Assembly: GCA_030604585.1 (NCBI GenBank)
Contig: JAUVVP010000010.1
Span: 1-12,771 of the forward strand
Origin: Planctomycetota bacterium
GTDB taxonomy: Bacteria > Planctomycetota > Brocadiia > SM23-32
Reading direction: 5' to 3'
Length of the DNA: 12,771 bases
Shown in pieces: positions 6,862 to 12,771 of the stretch (the first letter of the stretch is position 1; each line of letters starts with the position of its first letter). The notes under the pieces were generated by a model that worked only from the letters and a program-made list of their open reading frames with translations, did not search any database and was not told where the DNA came from. The translations under genes were made by a program, and so were the position numbers.

Positions 6862-8868
6862 ATGCCCGCTCCTTTTCCCCCGCACAGAGGACGGGACGGC
6901 AAACAGCCGGACGCCGGACCGCCGGAGCAGCGGAAGAAGCGCTTCAGGCTGCCCATCTGGTACTTCGTGGCAGCCATTCTGCTGTTGCTGCTGTTCCGAT
7001 GGGCCGCCTCCGGTGTACGCTACGAGCAGATCAGCTACGGGCGGTTCCTCACCCTTCTGGAACAGGACAGGGTGCGCAGCGCATTCTTGAGCACCGACAA
7101 GGTCCGCGGCGAGTACGTGGATACGGAGGCCGACGGCACGACGAGAGGATTCGTGGCCACGCTCGCCCCGAATGACGATGCCCTGCCGGGGCTCATGCAG
7201 CAGAAGCTGGGTGAGGACTGGGACGTGAAGAAATCCTGGTTGGAGAGCCCCCTGCTCTACTGGATCCTGCCCATAGCCCTGATCATCATCTTCTGGCGAC
7301 TGCTGCTCAGTCGCAGCAGCGCCATCAGCAGCGTGATGGACTTCGGCCAGAGCCGGGCAAGCACCATCGCCCAGAAAGACGTCGGCGTCACATTCGACGA
7401 CGTGGCCGGCATCGAGGAGTGCAAGCAAGAGCTGCAGGAAGTGGTCGAGTTCCTCCAGAACCCCTCGAAGTTCACGCGCCTGGGCGGCCGCATTCCGAAG
7501 GGAGTGCTGCTGATCGGGCCGCCGGGCACGGGCAAGACCTTGCTGGCCAAGGCAGTGGCCGGCGAGGCCGGAGTGACCTTCTTCAGCCTGAGCGGCTCGG
7601 ACTTCGTGGAGATGTTCGTCGGCGTGGGCGCCGCCCGGGTCAGGGACCTGTTCAACCAGGCGGCCAAAAGCGCCCCGAGCATCATCTTCATTGATGAGCT
7701 GGACGCCCTGGGCAAGACCCGGGGGGCCGGGCTGATGGGCGGCCACGACGAGAGGGAGCAGACGCTGAACGCGCTGCTGGTGCAGATGGACGGCTTCATG
7801 ACCCAGAAGACCGTCATCCTGCTGGCGGCGACGAATCGGCCCGAGATGCTCGACCCCGCCCTCTTGCGCCCCGGCCGCTTCGACAGGCACGTCGTCGTTC
7901 CGCCGCCCGACCTGCACGACCGCAACGAGATCCTGCGCGTGCACACAGCCAACGTCAAGCTGGCCGAGACGGTGGACCTGGGAAGGCTGGCGGCCATGAC
8001 GCCGGGCTTCGTCGGCGCCGACCTGGCCAACCTGGTCAATGAGGCAACGCTGCTGGCGGCCCGGCGCGGCAAAGACGAAGTGTCCACCAAGGACTTCGAA
8101 GATTCGATCGATCGCGTGGTGGCGGGCCTGGAGAAGCGCAGCCGCCTGATAAACAAGGAGGAGAAGGACGTGGTCGCCCACCATGAGGCCGGCCACGCGC
8201 TGCTGGCCTGCCTTCTGCCGGGAGCCGACCCCGTCCGCAAGGTCTCGATGATACCGCGAGGGATCGCCGCCCTCGGCTACACGATGCAGATGCCCACCGA
8301 GGACCGCTACTTGCTCAAGAAAGGCGAGCTGCTCGACCGCCTCGCCGTGCTGCTCGGGGGCCGGTCGGCCGAGGAGGTCATCTTCCAGGAGGTCTCGACG
8401 GGCGCACAGAACGACCTGCAGAAGGCGACGGAACTGGCACGGGAGATGGTAGCCGAGTTCGGCATGAGTGAAGAGCTCGGCCCGCTCTCCTATTCCCGCC
8501 GCAGCGGCCTGCCGGGCATGCCCGACTTCCCGGTCAGCAACCCCTGGAGCGAGCAGACCGCGCGCCAGATAGACCAGGCAGTCCGTTCCTTCGTTGACGG
8601 CGCTCATGAGCGCGCTACGGGACTGCTCAAAGAGCACAGGCAGGCACTCGAGGCCCTGGCCTCATCGTTGAAGCAGAAGGAAGTGATCGACGAGGACGAA
8701 TTGCAGGAGATCCTCGTCGGCCACGGCATCCGGATCGACAAGAAGGCGAGCAGAAGGGCCGAAGCCGCCGAGGAAGGCCCCGCGCCGCCGCAGGCGGCGG
8801 CTACGGAGGTTGCACCGGACCACTCCGCCGAGCCCTCTGCCGAGCACGGGTCCGACCAGCGCGCGTGA
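6862..8868 (+). CDS. ftsH: ATP-dependent zinc metalloprotease FtsH
   Basis: FtsH forms membrane-anchored hexamers that pull misfolded membrane proteins and short-lived regulators into a zinc protease chamber. All parts are present in 668 residues: TM1 (33-46), a short periplasmic domain, TM2 (131-148), Walker A GPPGTGKT (219-226), the pore loop [10 protein letters not shown] (248-257), Walker [10 protein letters not shown] (274-282), and the second region of homology with arginine fingers Arg336 and Arg339 in RPGRFDR. The protease has HEAGH (441-445) and Asp518 as the third zinc ligand in STGAQNDL. The tail after about 625 is an Ala/Glu/Pro-rich stretch without motifs. ATG 6862 has GGAGAG eight nt upstream. 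The stop overlaps a possible GTG of the next gene (GTGA, 8865-8868), so translation may be coupled. tilS lies two genes downstream. Confidence 0.98.
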   Translation: MPAPFPPHRGRDGKQPDAGPPEQRKKRFRLPIWYFVAAILLLLLFRWAASGVRYEQISYGRFLTLLEQDRVRSAFLSTDKVRGEYVDTEADGTTRGFVATLAPNDDALPGLMQQKLGEDWDVKKSWLESPLLYWILPIALIIIFWRLLLSRSSAISSVMDFGQSRASTIAQKDVGVTFDDVAGIEECKQELQEVVEFLQNPSKFTRLGGRIPKGVLLIGPPGTGKTLLAKAVAGEAGVTFFSLSGSDFVEMFVGVGAARVRDLFNQAAKSAPSIIFIDELDALGKTRGAGLMGGHDEREQTLNALLVQMDGFMTQKTVILLAATNRPEMLDPALLRPGRFDRHVVVPPPDLHDRNEILRVHTANVKLAETVDLGRLAAMTPGFVGADLANLVNEATLLAARRGKDEVSTKDFEDSIDRVVAGLEKRSRLINKEEKDVVAHHEAGHALLACLLPGADPVRKVSMIPRGIAALGYTMQMPTEDRYLLKKGELLDRLAVLLGGRSAEEVIFQEVSTGAQNDLQKATELAREMVAEFGMSEELGPLSYSRRSGLPGMPDFPVSNPWSEQTARQIDQAVRSFVDGAHERATGLLKEHRQALEALASSLKQKEVIDEDELQEILVGHGIRIDKKASRRAEAAEEGPAPPQAAATEVAPDHSAEPSAEHGSDQRA

Positions 8869-8912
8869 ACCGGTCGGCCGCTCGGACATCGGACAGGGCA
8901 TCCCGCTCTGTC

Positions 8913-8916
8913 GAGG
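8913..8916 (+). promoter_or_regulatory. Ribosome binding site favouring the ATG at 8925
   Basis: GAGG lies eight nt before ATG 8925, whereas GTG 8865 has no purine-rich sequence at a useful distance. This is why the gene after ftsH is placed at 8925 rather than at the overlapping GTG. Confidence 0.4.
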
Positions 8917-8924
8917 ACCTGAAC

Positions 8925-10622
8925 ATGGAGGAAGAAACTGTGCAGCCGCAAGGGGCGGAGGGGAACGCCCGGCCGCCGCAGGCTCCCGCAGGAGGCGGCA
9001 TCAGCCGGGCTCGCAAGATACGCCTAATCGTGCTCATCTGCATCCTGCTGGTGCTCACCGTGATTACGGTGTTGTACAACGTAAAGCTGAACCGGCAAGA
9101 AAAGGCCCGCGTCCAGGCCCTTGCCACCGCGCTGGCGGAGCTGCGGGCGGTTATCAAAGGGCTGGACCCGCGGCTTCCGGACGAGGTGCTGGGGACCAGC
9201 TTCGTACAGGCTGATCTGCTCTATCGGCGCATTCAGGAACTCGACACCCGGAACCGGGACGCCGAACGGCTTGCCATCGCCCTCTGCTACGCCAGAGGGC
9301 ATTTCGACCAGGGCCTGGAACGGTTCAACAGCCTTCCGGTCAAGGAGATAGCAGCCGAGATAGACGGGGCCGTGCGCCGTAAGGCGGCACATGCCCTCGA
9401 CCCGTTCCAGGCGCTGGCGGCCGATCTGGCGGGCGCTGAGATACACGAAGATGGAAAGCAGTTCCTGCGTCAGTGCGGGTTCCTCTGGGGCCTGGCGCGG
9501 TCCATAACGGAGGGCGCAGTCGGCGAAAGGGACAAGGCCCTGCTGCTGTGCCGCTGGATGGCCCTGCACATGCTGCCCGAGGAGGGGGACACCGTGCCCG
9601 CCGACCCCTACCTGGCCGCCTGGCGAAGCCACGGCTCGGCCGCCGAACTCGCCTGGGCGTATGCCGAGCTGGCCAGGCAGGTCGGCGTGCGCTCTAAGGT
9701 GGCGGTGCTTCCCCCCGTGGAGTCGCAGGACGAATGGCAGCACCTGGTGCAGGTCTATCCGGGCGATGCGGAGCCCTTCCTGGTCAATCCGTTCCTGGGC
9801 ATCCCGTTTCTCAACCCCGCGTCCGGCGAGCTTCTGTCGCTGGAGTCGCTGGCCGGGGACGCGGAGCCCTACGACGCCCTGCTCGGCCTGGCGGGTGGCG
9901 CCTCCGCTTACAAGGCGGAGCATTTCCGCGCCGCCGAGCTAAGGACGGCCCTCCACCCGTATGCCTGCTTCCCGCGCTTCATGGTGTTCGACCACTTGTT
10001 GTCCGGCCTGCCGGGGCGGCCGCAGGTTGCCTTCGATTTCGGGACACTGCCGGGCGACGAGGGTTTGGAGCTCTGGGAGAGGCCCGTCGAGGTCCTGAGG
10101 CAGATGCAGACGAGGCGCTACCGGGAGCTTCTGGCCAGGGCCAACAGGGCGCTCGACCTGGTCAGGCAGCCGCGTCTCTTGCAGTTGCGGGGGCACTATC
10201 AGGGCGCCGGCGCCCTCTACGATACAGTCACGGAGAGCCTGGCCAAGGCCCTGGCCGAGGCGGAGGTCGAGGAAGGCGCCGCCCTGCTGCGCGAGACGAT
10301 CGAGCAGGCCGCCCTCTTCAGCGCGATGAATGCCTACGACAGCGGCCAGTGGCAGGAGGCCGAGGAGCAGTTGAGGCAGTATCTGGACGATTACCCCGCC
10401 GGACGCTGGCAGACCGTAGCAAGGCCGCTCCTGGCCGAGACACTCAGCCAGAGGGGGGCCGAGGCCGCAGACGCCCTCTGGCGCGACATGCCGGAGGCCC
10501 GCAAACTGTACGGCGCCCTGCGCCTGAAAGGACTGCTGCCGATGGCAGCGGTCCCCGGCACCGCCGTCTCGGGCGGGCCTTCAGCCGGCTCGGACAGCGG
10601 GACACCGGCGGAGTCTCGGTGA
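8925..10622 (+). CDS. Membrane-anchored protein with degenerate transglutaminase-like core
   Basis: I do not recognise a named family. From ATG 8925 the 565-residue protein has a Gly/Pro-rich cytoplasmic start, one hydrophobic segment (about 32-51) and a long, probably periplasmic, region. Residues about 237-261, GSAAELAWAYAELARQVGVRSKVAVL with an HLVQVY segment at 273-278, look like the transglutaminase-like core. There an active enzyme reads roughly G-x-C-x-(D/E), alpha helix, GIPAR. Cys is replaced by Ser/Ala, His273 remains, and the expected Asp in the VDP position is Asn288 (LVNPFLG). It is therefore probably inactive as a protease or transglutaminase. A single TPR-like helix pair lies near 467-490 (AYDSGQWQEAEEQLRQYLDDYP), and the C-terminus is Pro/Ser/Gly-rich. 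It lies between ftsH and tilS, and might assist FtsH or act in the envelope. GTG 8865 is the alternative start. Confidence 0.82.
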   Translation: MEEETVQPQGAEGNARPPQAPAGGGISRARKIRLIVLICILLVLTVITVLYNVKLNRQEKARVQALATALAELRAVIKGLDPRLPDEVLGTSFVQADLLYRRIQELDTRNRDAERLAIALCYARGHFDQGLERFNSLPVKEIAAEIDGAVRRKAAHALDPFQALAADLAGAEIHEDGKQFLRQCGFLWGLARSITEGAVGERDKALLLCRWMALHMLPEEGDTVPADPYLAAWRSHGSAAELAWAYAELARQVGVRSKVAVLPPVESQDEWQHLVQVYPGDAEPFLVNPFLGIPFLNPASGELLSLESLAGDAEPYDALLGLAGGASAYKAEHFRAAELRTALHPYACFPRFMVFDHLLSGLPGRPQVAFDFGTLPGDEGLELWERPVEVLRQMQTRRYRELLARANRALDLVRQPRLLQLRGHYQGAGALYDTVTESLAKALAEAEVEEGAALLRETIEQAALFSAMNAYDSGQWQEAEEQLRQYLDDYPAGRWQTVARPLLAETLSQRGAEAADALWRDMPEARKLYGALRLKGLLPMAAVPGTAVSGGPSAGSDSGTPAESR

Positions 10623-10624
10623 GG
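10621..10624 (+). promoter_or_regulatory. Ribosome binding site that sets the tilS start
   Basis: GAGG, overlapping the preceding stop, lies six nt before ATG 10631. The tilS frame is open far upstream inside the previous gene, so this site and the family N-terminus decide the start. Confidence 0.5.
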
Positions 10625-10630
10625 TCGCCA

Positions 10631-12088
10631 ATGGACGGTCTGGAGCGCAGGGTACTTAGATTCATCCGCAGCCGGGGCCTGCTCAACGACGGGGACGTGG
10701 CCGTGGTCGCCCTCAGCGGCGGGCCGGACTCCGTCGCCCTCGTCCTCCTTCTCTCGGCGCTTACCGACGGCGGCGAACTCCCGCTCGAACTGTGCCTTGC
10801 CCACCTGAACCACGCCCTCCGCGGGGCCGAGGCGGACGCAGAAGAGGCGTTCTGCCGCGAGTTCGCCCGCGAACGTCGCCTGCCCATCGAGACCGAACGG
10901 GCGGACGTCCGCGCTGCGGCCCGGCGGCACGGCCGGTCCATCGAGGCCGCAGCCAGGGACGCCCGATATGCGTTCCTGGGCCGCGTGGCTCAGAAGGTGG
11001 GAGCCGCCGCCATTGCCACCGCCCACCACGCCGACGACGGGGCCGAGACCGTGCTGCTGCGCATCATCCGCGGCGCGGGCATAACGGGCCTCGGCGCGCT
11101 GGCCCCCGACCGGCCCCTGAGCCCCCTGAATCCGACCGTGCGCGTGGTCCGCCCGTTGCTCGAACTGCGGAAGGCCGAACTCGTGGCCTTCCTACGGGAG
11201 AAGGGACAGCCTTTCTGCGCCGACAGCTCGAACCTGGACACACGCTACACGCGCAACAGGATTCGACACGTCCTGATCCCTGCGCTGGAACGCGACTATC
11301 CGGCCTTCTCGGTCGGGTCGCCCTGCGCCCTCAACACGTCGGCGGTGGAGGCATCGCGCCTGTTCGAGGAGCTGCGCGATGCACGCTGGCCCGAGTTGTG
11401 CAGGCGGACGGGGCCGGCGGAGGTCCTTCTGGACTGCGCCGCCCTGGCGGACGCGCCTGCCTCCTTGAGGAAGGCGGCGGTGGCGCGCGCCCTGCGGCTT
11501 CTGGCCGGGCAGCGTGCACCTCCGGCCTTGCGGGCCGAGCACTACGAGAAGCTCGCCGCTCTCCCCCGGCAGCCCGTCGGAGCGCAGGTGTCGCTGCCGC
11601 GGGGCTTCTTCGCGCGCCGCGAACACGGGCTCATCTACTTCGCGCGCCGCGCTCGTCCGCTCAGTCTGCCGGAGCGAGAGCTGCCGGTGCCCGGCCTCGT
11701 CGAGCTACCGGAGGCGGGGATGCGCGTATCCTCCTTCACGCTTCCCGCCGGCGCTGTGGGGCCCCGAGAGGCCCTTGAGCGGGCCTCGGACTACGAGGTC
11801 TACCTTAGCCTTGATGCGCTCCCAATGCCGCTCAGCGTCAGGGGGAGGCGTCCGGGCGACAGGTTTCACCCGCTCGGGGCGGGAGGCTCCACACGGCTGA
11901 AGAAGTTCTTCATCGAACGTAAAGTGCCCCTTCACGAACGGGACAGGATACCCCTGGTGACGACGCACGCGGGCGAGATCGCCTGGGTGGTCGGTCATCG
12001 CATCGGGGAGCGGTTCAAGCTGCGGGGAACGGATTCGCCGGTGCTTCGGCTCAAGGCAAGCGGGGCGGAGGACCGGCAGAGCGGCTGA
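10631..12088 (+). CDS. tilS: tRNA(Ile)-lysidine synthase TilS
   Basis: TilS attaches lysine to C34 of tRNA-Ile(CAU) using ATP. The change alters decoding from AUG to AUA and charging from Met to Ile, and the enzyme is usually essential. The 485 residues contain the PP-loop SGGPDS (29-34), AHLNHALRG (57-65), ATAHHADDGAETVLLRIIRG (129-148), and the tRNA-contacting DSSNLDTRYTRNRIRH (198-213). The C-terminal TilS domain has RRPGDRFHPLG (406-416), LKKFFIERKVP (423-433) and the end GHRIGERFKL (455-464). Length and domain order are those of a full bacterial TilS. ATG 10631 follows GAGG at proper spacing, and the protein starts directly before the PP-loop domain. A GTG at 10619, overlapping the previous stop as GTGA, is a possible alternative adding four residues. 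It is the third gene of the presumed ftsH operon. Confidence 0.97.
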   Translation: MDGLERRVLRFIRSRGLLNDGDVAVVALSGGPDSVALVLLLSALTDGGELPLELCLAHLNHALRGAEADAEEAFCREFARERRLPIETERADVRAAARRHGRSIEAAARDARYAFLGRVAQKVGAAAIATAHHADDGAETVLLRIIRGAGITGLGALAPDRPLSPLNPTVRVVRPLLELRKAELVAFLREKGQPFCADSSNLDTRYTRNRIRHVLIPALERDYPAFSVGSPCALNTSAVEASRLFEELRDARWPELCRRTGPAEVLLDCAALADAPASLRKAAVARALRLLAGQRAPPALRAEHYEKLAALPRQPVGAQVSLPRGFFARREHGLIYFARRARPLSLPERELPVPGLVELPEAGMRVSSFTLPAGAVGPREALERASDYEVYLSLDALPMPLSVRGRRPGDRFHPLGAGGSTRLKKFFIERKVPLHERDRIPLVTTHAGEIAWVVGHRIGERFKLRGTDSPVLRLKASGAEDRQSG

Positions 12089-12093
12089 CCCGT

Positions 12094-12123
12094 TTGCTTT
12101 TGTGCGAGCCCGTAGGATACGAT
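12094..12123 (+). promoter_or_regulatory. Possible weak promoter before the AsmA-like gene
   Basis: TTGCTT (12094-12099) and TACGAT (12118-12123) are separated by 18 nt, each matching consensus at four of six positions. It falls in the 66-nt gap after tilS. No hairpin terminator separates tilS from the next gene, so readthrough is equally possible. Confidence 0.28.
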
Positions 12124-12154
12124 ATGTGACACTCTATGCCCCCTCTGTCGCCGT

Positions 12155-12771
12155 ATGAGAACCTCGACCGCCATCAAGCTCATCATCGTTGGCCTCTTCG
12201 TGCTGGCCATCGGCGTCGCCATCAAGGTGGTGGGCCGTTACACGGACCCCGAGCGCATCCGCCAGGCGGTGCAGGCGGGCCTGGAGGGCGCCGTCGAAGG
12301 GCACGTGTCGGTCGCCTCCGCGCGGTTGGACTTCGCGGGCAAGCTCATCGCCGAGGGCATCGCGATCACCCCTCCCGGCCGGCAGGAGCCGGTATTTGCC
12401 TGCCCCAGGGTAGTCGTCGCTCTGGACATGTCCGAGATCCTGGCGCTGCGCACCGTTGTCAGGGAGGTCGTCCTGATCGGCCCTATCCTGAACCTTACCT
12501 ACCTGGAGGAGTCAGGCGCCTGGAACTTCGAGGCCCTGCGGGCCCGGGGAGAGACGACGGGAGAACCGGCTGCCGGCGCGGCGCCTCCGGCCATAGTGCT
12601 TGAGAACGCAGCGGTGGTGGTGCAGGACGCCCGCCTGTTCGGGGACGACGCGCCGAGGGAGTATGCGGGGCTGTATCTCACGCTGAGGCCGGACCGTGCG
12701 GCGACGGGCAAGTGGCACGTGGAAGGCCGGGTCCAGGATGGGCCGCTGGCCGGCACACGGGTCTCCGGAGG
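12155..12771 (+). CDS. AsmA/DUF748-like envelope protein, 3'-truncated
   Basis: The frame from ATG 12155 stays open to the window end (205 codons visible). The protein starts with a short basic stretch and one hydrophobic signal anchor (about residues 7-26), then DPERIRQAVQAGLEGAVEGHVSV (31-53). This is followed by repeating beta strands: ARLDFAGKLIAEGIAI, FACPRVVVALDMSEIL, VVREVVLIGPILNLTYL and WNFEAL. That order (anchor, helix, then strands ending in a phrase like GAWNF) is the N-terminal pattern of AsmA and related DUF748/TamB-type proteins. These span the periplasm and are linked to outer-membrane assembly or lipid transport. Function in this organism is inferred only. A Gly/Ala/Pro-rich loop at 131-145 precedes a second strand-rich unit. 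No clear ribosome binding site precedes the ATG. GTG or TTG codons further in would cut the anchor, so this start is preferred. Confidence 0.8.
   Translation, partial: MRTSTAIKLIIVGLFVLAIGVAIKVVGRYTDPERIRQAVQAGLEGAVEGHVSVASARLDFAGKLIAEGIAITPPGRQEPVFACPRVVVALDMSEILALRTVVREVVLIGPILNLTYLEESGAWNFEALRARGETTGEPAAGAAPPAIVLENAAVVVQDARLFGDDAPREYAGLYLTLRPDRAATGKWHVEGRVQDGPLAGTRVSG

Noticed and set aside
6256..8637. Very long open frame (793 codons) antisense to ftsH, running into the prepilin gene
   Set aside because: Its translation is a low-complexity mirror of the FtsH gene with many Gln, His and Arg residues and no family motif. It ends as a frame-shifted prepilin. High GC and strong codon bias explain the lack of stops.
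9734..10630. Open frame upstream of and continuous with tilS
   Set aside because: It lies inside the preceding gene in another frame, gives a Gly/Arg-rich nonsense protein, and TilS has a complete N-terminus from 10631.
11608..11651. Exact 14-bp direct repeat, 30 nt apart, within tilS
   Set aside because: It encodes FARR twice in a Arg-rich stretch. With GC-rich codon choice, this is expected by chance and does not disturb the reading frame.
12136..12603. Open frame starting at ATG 12136
   Set aside because: Its product is Gly/Arg/Pro-rich nonsense. The frame from ATG 12155 encodes a coherent AsmA-like protein over the same DNA.

Overview
This GC-rich window probably comes from a planctomycete or another PVC-group bacterium. 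The best clue is the minus-strand prepilin at 5493-6383. It has the N-terminal methylation motif and an H-X9-DG motif, a pairing typical of Planctomycetota pseudopilin families. The sugar isomerase-like TIM barrel and the AsmA-type protein fit that group but do not prove it. There are no mobile elements, CRISPR arrays, rRNA genes or tRNA genes in view.

Left part (1-4304, plus strand): the end of a surface-polysaccharide locus. It holds a 5'-truncated GT4 glycosyltransferase, a PAPS-type sulfotransferase, a second GT4 glycosyltransferase of the WbuB/WcaI type, and an epimerase that closely resembles plant GDP-mannose 3,5-epimerase. Read together, they suggest a sulfated glycan that may contain L-galactose or L-gulose. 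The epimerase has its own good promoter, and its start codon is unclear.

Middle part (4370-6464, minus strand): a metal-dependent TIM-barrel protein of the sugar phosphate isomerase/epimerase family, then the prepilin. The prepilin has a strong promoter overlapped by a palindrome, a good ribosome binding site and a clear intrinsic terminator, so it looks like a single-gene unit. About 250 nt with no visible gene separates its promoter from the next unit.

Right part (6712-12771, plus strand): an extended -10 promoter and a structured leader precede ftsH. Next come a membrane-anchored protein with a degenerate transglutaminase-like core, then tilS, packed tightly enough to be one operon. The tilS-ftsH neighbourhood is common in bacteria, but here the order is reversed and an unrecognised gene lies between the two. 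An AsmA/DUF748-like envelope protein starts after tilS and runs off the window.

The points most worth a second look are the GME-like epimerase next to a sulfotransferase, the inactive-looking transglutaminase between ftsH and tilS, the hairpin that covers the ftsH ribosome binding site, and the acidic tail of the prepilin.
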